From Verrucomicrobiota bacterium (GTDB lineage: Bacteria; Verrucomicrobiota; Verrucomicrobiia; Chthoniobacterales; JAFAMB01), in the NCBI GenBank assembly GCA_019242435.1, contig JAFAVN010000360.1:1-20508 (forward strand): DNA of 20,508 bases. The letters run 5' to 3'. The notes beneath the pieces were generated by a model, which worked only from the letters and a program-made list of their open reading frames with translations, had not been told where the DNA came from and did not search any database. The position numbers and the translations under genes are program-made. This document shows positions 14,563 to 20,508 of the stretch, in pieces. The first letter of the stretch is position 1. The number at the start of each line of letters is the position of its first letter.

Positions 14563-15399
14563 TTACCCTGACAATTTTTCGCGGTTTGTTTTCGCCGCGT
14601 CCAGAAGAGCTTGTAATCTTTTTGCATCATTGGCTTCCAAAATCTGAATTGCTTCGTCCACCGCGCCTCGATAGCGGTAAAGATTGGTAAGCAGATCGCT
14701 TCGATTGGCAAGAAGGATCTCTTTCCACAAATCAGGGGAGCCGGCGGCGATCCGAGTGGAATCGCGAAAACCGCCTCCCGACAAACTCAGACCTTCGGGA
14801 GCGGAGCGCGTCGCGTGGAGCATCAGAATCGCTGCCAACAAATGGGGGAGATGGCTGACGGCGGCGACCAAACGGTCGTGTGTTGGCACGTCAAGAACCA
14901 GAGGGCTGCTCCCGGCCCTTTTCCAGAATTGAGACAACCGTTCAAGAGCACTTTGGTCTGGGCAAGCGTCCGGACAAAGAAGAGTGACGGCCCCTTCAAA
15001 CAAATTCACGCGCGCCGCCTCCAAACCGGACTTCTCGGAGCCCGCCATCGGATGGCTGGGTATGTAGAAGCAGCGCTGGCCGAAGATCTCCGAAAGAGCT
15101 CGAAACACCGGCCCTTTTACGCTTGCCACATCCGAGACTAGCGAGCCCGGTCTAATGCCCGAGGCTAACGTTTTGGCGATATCTGTAATGACCGAAATCG
15201 GGGTAGCGATAAAAACCAAGTCGCTCGATTCGGCTAAGTTCGCCAAGTCGGTAGCACGAATGGCCTGTCCGAGGATTGTATGCACCGCTGATCCTCCGGA
15301 CTCGTAGACAAATACGCGATACCCGGCTCGAATCCCGGCTAGGGCAATCGATCCTCCAATAAGGCCAGTTCCGACGACCCCGACATTTAAGCAACCCAT
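14563..15399 (-). CDS. tyrA: Prephenate (or arogenate) dehydrogenase
   Basis: 278-aa cytosolic NAD(P)-dependent enzyme for tyrosine biosynthesis. The nucleotide-binding motif GTGLIGGS is at 10-17, DVASVK at 90-95, HPMAGSEKSG at 116-125, the THDRLVAAVSHLPH helix at 173-186, and FRDSTRIAAGSPDLW at 211-225. Length equals that of the single-domain TyrA family; there is no fused chorismate mutase or ACT domain. An AGAGG Shine-Dalgarno sequence lies seven bases before ATG 15399. It leads into aroA on the same strand, so two aromatic amino acid genes are co-expressed. Prephenate versus arogenate as substrate cannot be decided by eye. Confidence 0.93.
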   Translation of the reverse strand: MGCLNVGVVGTGLIGGSIALAGIRAGYRVFVYESGGSAVHTILGQAIRATDLANLAESSDLVFIATPISVITDIAKTLASGIRPGSLVSDVASVKGPVFRALSEIFGQRCFYIPSHPMAGSEKSGLEAARVNLFEGAVTLLCPDACPDQSALERLSQFWKRAGSSPLVLDVPTHDRLVAAVSHLPHLLAAILMLHATRSAPEGLSLSGGGFRDSTRIAAGSPDLWKEILLANRSDLLTNLYRYRGAVDEAIQILEANDAKRLQALLDAAKTNREKLSG

Positions 15400-15439
15400 A
15401 TTTCAGCCTCTGCTCTCGTATTTCCCTTTGTACAGAATT

Positions 15440-15610
15440 CTAGAGATGGAGATGGAAAATATCGATGAGCCCGACGAGGATCAAATAAAGCGCAACAATA
15501 TAATTCAGGAGTCTGGGCATTATTAGAATCAGGATGCCCGCAAGCAATGCCATGGCTGGAGCCAGGGAGAAGGAAACGACGACTGCGAGAAGCGGAGTGA
15601 TGAGGTCCAT
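15440..15610 (-). CDS. DUF3096 family small membrane protein
   Basis: 56 aa and strongly hydrophobic: two helices, about residues 4-30 and 34-53, with the signature LLAGILILIMPRLLNYIVALYLILVGL that marks the DUF3096 family. It is too short to be prominent among longer open frames but its match is clear. An AGGA ribosome-binding site lies seven bases before the ATG. It precedes tyrA by 40 bases on the same strand and could share its transcript. Function of the family is not known; an inner-membrane location is predicted. Confidence 0.82.
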   Translation of the reverse strand: MDLITPLLAVVVSFSLAPAMALLAGILILIMPRLLNYIVALYLILVGLIDIFHLHL

Positions 15611-15622
15611 AGAACTGTCCTA

Positions 15623-15654
15623 ATCTTAGAATTCGCTGGCCAGTTAGCAACTGG
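15623..15654 (-). promoter_or_regulatory. Candidate promoter and palindromic site upstream of the DUF3096 gene
   Basis: On the minus strand TTGCTA (15645-15650) and TAAGAT (15623-15628) are 16 bases apart. CCAGTT-AGC-AACTGG (15640-15654), a perfect 6-bp palindrome with 3-nt spacer, overlaps the -35 position, as an operator would. Both are called by eye and neither is tested. Confidence 0.4.
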
Positions 15655-15715
15655 TGTCGGAGCCCAGGCGCCGGGTTGAAAACCGCTGCCCAAGGGAATG
15701 AAATAAATGAGCGCC

Positions 15716-16010
15716 TTGTCGTGTCCCATAAATTAGCTTGGCTTTCGTTGCGATCAAAAATGGGCCACCGGCAAGGCGGTCCGAGCCGGACTGCAGTAAG
15801 GAGGGCGCATATCTAGATTGATACGTAACCGGCGAGCAACGCGTGCCGCCGGCCCCATTTTCATCGCAAGCTCCGGGCCGTGGTCGGTTGGCGGTTTTTC
15901 CGCGTTGCTCACTCCTTACGTATCAATTTAGATAGGCTCGTCGTTCGCGCCTTGAAAAAACCGCCAACTGGCCGGCGGTGAAAGCCAAGTTATTTATGGG
16001 ATAGGACACT
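15716..16010. mobile_element. MITE-like non-coding element with nested inverted repeats
   Basis: Terminal inverted repeats at 15717-15746 and 15980-16008 agree at about 26 of 30 aligned positions (shared CCCATAAAT and CTTGGCTTTC). Direct AGCGCC copies at 15710-15715 and 16011-16016 may be a target duplication. Internal inverted pairs are TTGCGAT..GGGCC at 15748-15766/15851-15869, TATCTA..ACGTAA plus GAGCAACGCG at 15810-15843/15901-15934, and TTGGCGG../..CCGCCAA at 15888-15900/15954-15967. The internal pairs interlock, so they cannot all form at once in one strand. There is no coding sequence and no transposase; if mobile, it would depend on a transposase elsewhere. Confidence 0.65.
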
Positions 16011-17337
16011 AGCGCCACGACAGCCGATAAATCGTACCGCTCAAATCGTCCGAGATCAGTAAACTTTCGCCATCTGCAGCCGGGCGCACGTCGACGGGGC
16101 GGCCCCACTCCAGCTGGGAACCGTCATCTAGCCAGCCACTAACCAAATCTGATGGGGCCCCGGGTTTACCGGTCTTAAGCCAAGGGAAAAAGATTACTTT
16201 ATAGCCAGTTTTAATCGATCGGTCCCAGGAGCCGTGAAGTGCGACGGCAAGCCCGTTCCGGAACGGAAGCGGCGCTTTAGTCTCCTGCAGGAACGTCATC
16301 CCAAGCGGCGCGGAATGGGCCTGTATCCCCTTGTCCACTCGGGTAAACAAGTTCTGTGGATATTTTGACCAATTGGGATTGTTATCGACATCCGGGTCAA
16401 AAGGCATGTCATCCATTCCGCTCGCGGAGTCGGGATCGGGATTTGCAAAAGGCCAGCCATAGTTGGCTGCTTGGCGTACGTGGATCAATTCGTCCGGCGG
16501 ATGATCGTCCACATAAGCAGTTATTCTTTTGTCGAAATCATCTCTTGAATTCTCTCGAAATGCCCGGTGAAATGGAAACCGCAATTCGTCTCGTCCATTT
16601 ACCACCGCCCACAGCTGGCTCGTTCCCGGAAGGATGCCTAACCCTTCTGCATTCCGAATACCGCGAGCAAACAGCCGTCCTGATCGACCGTCGAGATCAT
16701 ATTCGTAAATGGCGGACCGAACCGGATTACTGGTCGCATCTGATGGGCTTGCGTTGCTGGCTGAAGCGATGTCGAGATAAAGCTTGTTGCTGTGGCTGAT
16801 CACAATGTCTTTCAGGTCATGACCATAGGCGCCGTGTAATTCGGGGCTGCTTCCATCCGGAAGATCACCAATGATCACTTCCGGGTTGCCGGGAGCGTCG
16901 CTTCCGGGGTTGAAAGGCATCCGTATGACCCGGTTTGATTCGGCGACGTACAGAAACGAATCTTGCGACCCGCGCCAAAGCGCCATGCCCTGCGGTTTCC
17001 GTAGATGCTCCAAAAAGTCTATTAGCCGAACAGAGCCATCTGCATTCTCGCGTACCAGCACTATCTTTCCGGCGAATGGTAATGCCACCAACGTGTCGCT
17101 TGGAGTGACAGACAGGATAAACCGGGCTCTGGGCAGTCGCGCCAGGACCGCGATCTTGAACCCTTTGGGTACCTGCAAATAGCGGTCTTGATTGAACGGC
17201 GACTTTCGTTGGCTGACAGGAACCATCACTTGCACGCGCTCCGTTTCGAACGCGGTGACTGGGCTGATGGCAGCTAAACCAGCGGCCAAGACAATCATTA
17301 AAAAAGGAAATATTAACGAGCGGGAGCGTCCTTGCAT
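16009..17337 (-). CDS. Secreted glucose/sorbosone dehydrogenase-type beta-propeller protein
   Basis: 442 aa with a signal peptide (hydrophobic 8-25, likely cleavage after A29 in SPVTAF), so periplasmic or secreted. The body fits the PQQ-dependent sugar dehydrogenase/sorbosone dehydrogenase family: RYLQVPKGFKIAVLARLP near the start, repeated blades, RGIRNAEGLGILPGTSQLW, the DELIHVRQAANYGWPFANPD segment, PLGMTFL, ALHGSWDRS, and the ending LLISDDLSGTIYRLSW. Such enzymes oxidise sugars with PQQ, but many homologues have unknown substrates or lack cofactor, so the specific activity is not assigned. An AAAGG ribosome-binding site (17344-17348) lies six bases before the ATG. The stop codon overlaps the end of the MITE-like element. 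Confidence 0.85.
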   Translation of the reverse strand: MQGRSRSLIFPFLMIVLAAGLAAISPVTAFETERVQVMVPVSQRKSPFNQDRYLQVPKGFKIAVLARLPRARFILSVTPSDTLVALPFAGKIVLVRENADGSVRLIDFLEHLRKPQGMALWRGSQDSFLYVAESNRVIRMPFNPGSDAPGNPEVIIGDLPDGSSPELHGAYGHDLKDIVISHSNKLYLDIASASNASPSDATSNPVRSAIYEYDLDGRSGRLFARGIRNAEGLGILPGTSQLWAVVNGRDELRFPFHRAFRENSRDDFDKRITAYVDDHPPDELIHVRQAANYGWPFANPDPDSASGMDDMPFDPDVDNNPNWSKYPQNLFTRVDKGIQAHSAPLGMTFLQETKAPLPFRNGLAVALHGSWDRSIKTGYKVIFFPWLKTGKPGAPSDLVSGWLDDGSQLEWGRPVDVRPAADGESLLISDDLSGTIYRLSWR

Positions 17338-17348
17338 CTGGGACCTTT

Positions 17349-17361
17349 CTAATATGATTAG
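17349..17361. promoter_or_regulatory. Palindrome CTAAT-N3-ATTAG upstream of the sugar dehydrogenase-like gene
   Basis: CTAATATGATTAG is a perfect 5-3-5 inverted repeat placed just upstream of the ribosome-binding site of the 16009-17337 gene, in the 130-bp divergent gap shared with the DUF2147 gene. It could be an operator. The evidence is symmetry and position only. Confidence 0.3.
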
Positions 17362-17467
17362 TTCGAAACCATTCTGCGGTTTTCATTCGAAAAAAAAGAG
17401 ATCCGTAAATATTGTCCGAAACCCGATGTTCCTCCGAATCATCGAACAGAAGGCGGGTGTGACCGGT

Positions 17468-17911
17468 ATGTTCCTGAAATCCGGGTGGCTCTCTTTTTTG
17501 CTCCTCTTCATCGCATTTGTACCTCTGCGGATCTGGGCAGCGGAAAGAGCGTCTCCGGTCGGTTTGTGGAAAACTGAAGATGCCAAGATCGAGATTTTCG
17601 ATGAGCAAGGAAAACTCGCCGGCAGAATAGCCGCGTTGGACCACAGGTACACCGAGGACGGCCGGGAGAAAACGGACATCCGGAATCCGGACCGAAGTAA
17701 GCGGGATCGTCCATTGATCGGGCTGGTTTTTATGAGGGGATTTACACCGGCGGGTCCTGGAAAATGGGAGGGTGGTACGGTCTACGACCCTAAAAGTGGG
17801 AACACCTATTCAGCCAGCCTTGAATATGACGGTGGCAAGACTTTGAAATTGAGAGGTTATCTGCTAGTCTCGCTGATTGGCCGGACCGCAGTTTGGACCA
17901 AGGCGGAATAG
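17468..17911 (+). CDS. DUF2147 family secreted protein
   Basis: 147 aa from ATG 17468, chosen because it opens a normal signal peptide (MFLKSGWLSFLLLFIAFVPL, cleavage near residue 24-25, before ERASP); the frame is open further upstream, but that part looks non-coding and overlaps the divergent gene. The mature part carries the DUF2147 pattern: GLWKTED at 32-38, an IEIF..GKLAGRI strand pair, RNPD at 72-75, RPLIGL at 81-86, KWEGGTVYDPKSGNTY at 99-114, and RGYLLVSLIGRTAVW at 129-143. It is periplasmic or secreted, probably a small beta-barrel-like domain. Function of the family is not established. Confidence 0.85.
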   Translation: MFLKSGWLSFLLLFIAFVPLRIWAAERASPVGLWKTEDAKIEIFDEQGKLAGRIAALDHRYTEDGREKTDIRNPDRSKRDRPLIGLVFMRGFTPAGPGKWEGGTVYDPKSGNTYSASLEYDGGKTLKLRGYLLVSLIGRTAVWTKAE

Positions 17912-18038
17912 CCTACATCCTACCGATCCTCGGGGTCCCGCTGCCTTAATTTATTCTCCCGGCCAGGAACAACCATCGCGCCCGCTTCCAGGCCCAACGG
18001 ACAACCAAACCAACGGGCGCTCACGAAAAGCAAAAGGT

Positions 18039-18269
18039 ATGAGGACGTTGATAGCGTTTCTATTGGGCCTGATCCTTGGAGGGGTGGCCATGCTGTTTTT
18101 GCCTGACCCTCGACGCGACGAATTGAACGCCGAGATTCGAACGCAAACGGCTGCTCTGCAGGAGCAAGTTCGCCAATTTGGACAGCAGTTAAAGAATATC
18201 AATCTCCCGACACCAGGGGCCGGTTCTCCAACGCCGACGGTAACTCCGACCCCTGGCCAGACGCGATGA
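18039..18269 (+). CDS. Small membrane-anchored coiled-coil protein, unknown function
   Basis: 76 aa from ATG 18039. One transmembrane helix at about 3-21 (LIAFLLGLILGGVAMLFL), then a charged helical stretch rich in E, Q and R (about 27-52) that should form a coiled coil, then a Pro/Thr/Gly tail (PTPGAGSPTPTVTPTPGQTR). The N-terminus resembles small envelope proteins of the YtxH-like type, but no family is assigned. It follows DUF2147 on the same strand by about 127 bases. The stop codon abuts the stop codon of the convergent CHAD gene with no spacer. Coding call rests on the coherent domain layout. Confidence 0.6.
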   Translation: MRTLIAFLLGLILGGVAMLFLPDPRRDELNAEIRTQTAALQEQVRQFGQQLKNINLPTPGAGSPTPTVTPTPGQTR

Positions 18270-19394
18270 CTACTCAGCTCTAGTAACCGGAAGGCTGGCT
18301 AGTTGTTCGCCGAGAACCTTCTCAATCTTAGGCGCAGGGCCATGTCGGGCGTTTGTGTGGGCGCCGTCGAGTTTCGGCGCGTGGTCCCTCGGTGCCCGGT
18401 TGTCTCCCGTCCCTCCACTTTTACTGACGGGCTTGCTCTCAGATATCCCAGCCTTCCAGAACTGCCAATATCTGTCGAATCGGTCAACAAAACGCGCAGG
18501 CTTTTCCACATAAATCATGCGGGCCTGATAAAGAGCGGCGGCCTTTAATCGTCGACGGCGTCTGTCGATCACCCGCAACAGGGCCTGGCGCACGCCCACC
18601 ATTTTTTCTGTGTCCGAACTTTGGAAAGGTAGCTGCACTATGCGTTGGCGAACCAAGGCGAGATCGTGGTCGTCACCCAGGTTCTGAGTGAGCTCGTCAA
18701 GTGCAGCCACCAATGCGTGGACGGCCGACGGCCATACCTTACGGAGTAGTCGAAGCTGGTACCCAAGGGCCTTTGCCCGCTTGCGGATTTCGTGCCAAAG
18801 CTCATCCGTGGCATTTTCTATCCCGATCGTGTCCACGATCTTTACTTGTTGACGGCCTCGACGGTAAGTGTGTTCTAAGCCGGCTCCGACGAACATGTAT
18901 TCCTCAGCGGCACCATTTGTTCCGTTCCGGATATCCCACGTCTCCGTTCTCGCTCGGACGTCAGACAGCCAGGTAGCAATCTTATGGAGATCACTGTTCG
19001 ATAACGATCGATGGGCATCTGCTTCAAGCTCCTGTCTTATTCGCTGGATGACGGTGCGTCCGGCTGATCGGGCAGCTTGTCCCTTCGGTTTCTCCGGTGT
19101 TCCATAGAGCTTGGCCAGGGTTTCGAGCAGCACCTCGACGTCGCGTCGCTTCGACAGAATACGGCCTGCATCACGAAAGATCAGATTCTCCTGATCGCGC
19201 ACCGTTCGGACCAAGTGCCCGCGCATTACTTGAAGGAGGGCGCGCAAGCTTTTCAAGTCTTTACGGATCTCATGAATATCTTCAGCAACCGGTCGCGGCA
19301 TCTTAGCGACGGCAATAGCTTTATCCAATCGCTCAGCCGCGATTCGTTTTACGCCATCAATCGGCGTTTCATCATGTTCGAAACGGAAAGGCAT
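18270..19394 (-). CDS. CHAD domain-containing protein
   Basis: 374 aa from ATG 19394; a TTG at 19412 would add six residues. The CHAD (conserved histidine alpha-helical) domain covers about residues 10-310. Its two repeat-like halves are marked by HEIRKDLKSLRALLQ at 41-55 and HEIRKRAKALGYQLRLLRK at 201-219, with the aspartate-bearing SKRRDVEVLL (81-90) and LGDDHDLALVRQRI (219-232). Positive residues around these histidines fit the known ability of CHAD domains to bind polyphosphate. There is no CYTH domain. The C-terminal 60 residues are low complexity and rich in G, K, A and P. No polyphosphate kinase or phosphatase gene is visible nearby. Cytosolic; role in phosphate or polyphosphate granule biology is inferred from family knowledge. 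Confidence 0.88.
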   Translation of the reverse strand: MPFRFEHDETPIDGVKRIAAERLDKAIAVAKMPRPVAEDIHEIRKDLKSLRALLQVMRGHLVRTVRDQENLIFRDAGRILSKRRDVEVLLETLAKLYGTPEKPKGQAARSAGRTVIQRIRQELEADAHRSLSNSDLHKIATWLSDVRARTETWDIRNGTNGAAEEYMFVGAGLEHTYRRGRQQVKIVDTIGIENATDELWHEIRKRAKALGYQLRLLRKVWPSAVHALVAALDELTQNLGDDHDLALVRQRIVQLPFQSSDTEKMVGVRQALLRVIDRRRRRLKAAALYQARMIYVEKPARFVDRFDRYWQFWKAGISESKPVSKSGGTGDNRAPRDHAPKLDGAHTNARHGPAPKIEKVLGEQLASLPVTRAE

Positions 19395-19511
19395 GGTCTC
19401 GCGTCTTCGCAAAAAGTGGCTAACGAGTGGAATCGGTTTTTCATTCGAGACTGCACGAGAAACCGGGTTCCAGCAATTAAACCCTTATTGGGCAACCAGA
19501 GCAGATAATCA

Positions 19512-19528
19512 GGGACTTCCCCCGTCCC
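19512..19528 (-). terminator. Short hairpin after the ABC permease gene
   Basis: GGGAC (19512-19516) pairs with GTCCC (19524-19528) around a 7-nt loop, two bases beyond the permease stop on the minus strand, followed there by TGATTATC. The stem is short and has no U-run, so this is only a weak terminator candidate. Confidence 0.3.
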
Positions 19529-19530
19529 AA

Positions 19531-20430
19531 TCAGCCTTTTACAGCACCAGCGGTCAAACCTTCCACGATGCGGTATTGGAAGATCATCACGAGAATCACT
19601 AGTGGGATTGTTACCACCATCGAACCGGCCATGATCGATCCCCACGGCTGCTCAAAAGCGCTGGTGCCAGAGAATTGCGAGATCACCACCGGCACCGTTT
19701 TCATTGTGTCAGTTACCGTGAAAGTGAGAGCAAACAAGAACTCGTTCCAAGCAGCGATAAAGGCCAGCAAACCAGTCGAGACCAGTCCGGGCATGGTAAG
19801 CGGAAGCAAAATGTCCCAGAACACCTTTAAGGGAGATGCTCCATCAACGTAGGCAGCTTCTTCCAGTTCTTTGGGTAAGCTGCGAAAATATTGAGTCATC
19901 ACCCAGATGGTGAACGGCATAGTGAAAATCAGGTACGTCAGAATCAAGCCTTGGCGGGTATTAAATAATGCCAGCGTTTTGAGCATCACGAATAGACCCG
20001 ACAACACCGCGATAGTCGGGAACATGGTCATCGTCAGAATAAGGTAGAGCACCGGCCCTTTGAAGCGGAACGGAAGACGGCCCAGTGCATAGGCGCATAA
20101 ACTGCCGAGTCCAAGAGAAATGAGGACCGTGCATCCCGAAACGATAATAGAGTTCATTAGCGCCGCCACGAATCGGGGGTCTTTAAATACGGCAACATAA
20201 TGATCAAGCGTAAGTGAATTGGGCAGGATACGGGTCGAGAACAGTTCGGAACTTGGCCGGAACGAGGAAAGCAGCGCCCAAACGAACGGGAATAAATTAA
20301 AAACAATAATAACGATAACCAGCAGGTAGAAAAGAATGCGAAGGACGGACTCCCTAGTAGAGGAGCGCTTGGCGGTGCCTTCGCTCATAGGCAGATCAAG
20401 AGACGTAACTTGTTTAGTAGCTTGGCTCAT
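19531..20430 (-). CDS. Carbohydrate ABC transporter permease (MalG/CUT1-type)
   Basis: 299-aa inner-membrane permease. About six transmembrane helices are visible, near 31-53, 92-113, 126-148, 157-178, 206-230 and 262-284. The cytoplasmic EAA loop, which contacts the ATPase, is ELEEAAYVDGASPLKVFWDI at 188-207, and the C-terminus ends IVEGLTAGAVKG, a typical MalG/SugB-type ending. It would import a sugar or oligosaccharide together with the second permease upstream, a binding protein and an ATPase that are not in the window. The ATG overlaps the stop of that other permease (ATGA at 20427-20430). Substrate cannot be told from the sequence. Confidence 0.92.
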   Translation of the reverse strand: MSQATKQVTSLDLPMSEGTAKRSSTRESVLRILFYLLVIVIIVFNLFPFVWALLSSFRPSSELFSTRILPNSLTLDHYVAVFKDPRFVAALMNSIIVSGCTVLISLGLGSLCAYALGRLPFRFKGPVLYLILTMTMFPTIAVLSGLFVMLKTLALFNTRQGLILTYLIFTMPFTIWVMTQYFRSLPKELEEAAYVDGASPLKVFWDILLPLTMPGLVSTGLLAFIAAWNEFLFALTFTVTDTMKTVPVVISQFSGTSAFEQPWGSIMAGSMVVTIPLVILVMIFQYRIVEGLTAGAVKG

Positions 20431-20508
20431 TCAAAGCTGGTCCGGCTGAAACGAGTGTAGAGAACAACAAACAACATAATGATGACCAGGATGATCACTG
20501 AGGTTGCA
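20427..20508 (-). CDS. Partial carbohydrate ABC transporter permease (MalF-type), C-terminal end only
   Basis: Only the last 26 codons are inside the window. They read as one hydrophobic helix (SVIILVIIMLFVVLYTRF) followed by SRTSFE and TGA. A hydrophobic last helix fits the first permease of a MalFG-type pair. It overlaps the next permease by four bases, indicating one operon. The gene continues beyond the right edge of the window. Confidence 0.7.
   Translation of the reverse strand, partial: ATSVIILVIIMLFVVLYTRFSRTSFE

Noticed and set aside
17192..17467. Upstream extension of the DUF2147 frame
   Set aside because: It overlaps the divergent gene's coding start and promoter region; the true N-terminus is the signal peptide beginning at 17468.
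17978..18020. GCGCCCG/CGGGCGC inverted repeat between DUF2147 and the small ORF
   Set aside because: A 7-bp stem with a 29-nt loop and no T-tract is too weak to call as a terminator or operator.

Overview
The window reads as a chromosomal core region of a free-living, non-pathogenic heterotroph. Protein flavour, gene order (rpmH-rnpA-yidD-yidC-khpB; tyrA-aroA-cmk-plsC), scarce Shine-Dalgarno sequences and many small palindromic intergenic repeats suggest a soil or freshwater member of Verrucomicrobiota, perhaps near Chthoniobacterales. That placement is inference from memory of such genomes and was not tested. No tRNA, rRNA, CRISPR array, prophage or transposase gene was found.

Layout. 1-267: intergenic with two hairpins. 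268-2884 (-): metK then ahcY, the SAM synthesis and SAH removal arms of the methyl cycle. 2980-3912 (+): divergent ArsR-type winged-helix protein fused to a SAM-dependent methyltransferase domain, which resembles SahR-type regulators of the SAM/SAH cycle; an inverted repeat overlaps its promoter. 3913-4179: composite palindromic repeat. 4180-5543 (+): secreted phosphodiester-glycosidase-family protein and a secreted helical protein of unknown function. 5702-6298 (-): DUF1802 protein. 6343-7080 (+): PHP-domain phosphoesterase, convergent with tyrS (7145-8311, -).

8431-11582 (+): a promoter followed by rpmH, rnpA, yidD, yidC and khpB/jag, linking the ribosome, tRNA maturation and membrane protein insertion. 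11583-11873: space between convergent genes, framed by an inverted repeat. 11874-15610 (-): a DUF3096 membrane peptide, tyrA, aroA, cmk and plsC; the last three overlap by four bases stop-to-start and are probably translationally coupled.

15716-16010: a gene-free, MITE-like element of about 295 bp with terminal inverted repeats, nested internal inverted repeats and a possible 6-bp target duplication, abutting the 3' end of a secreted glucose/sorbosone-dehydrogenase-type beta-propeller (16009-17337, -). Then come DUF2147 (+), a small membrane coiled-coil protein (+), a CHAD-domain protein (-) and the permeases of a carbohydrate ABC importer (-), the last running off the window edge.

Most genes are ordinary housekeeping genes. 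The signals most worth a second look are the regulator-methyltransferase fusion beside metK-ahcY and the families of palindromic repeats, which sit at gene ends and in places shape stop codons or terminators. No clearly new multi-gene system is evident.
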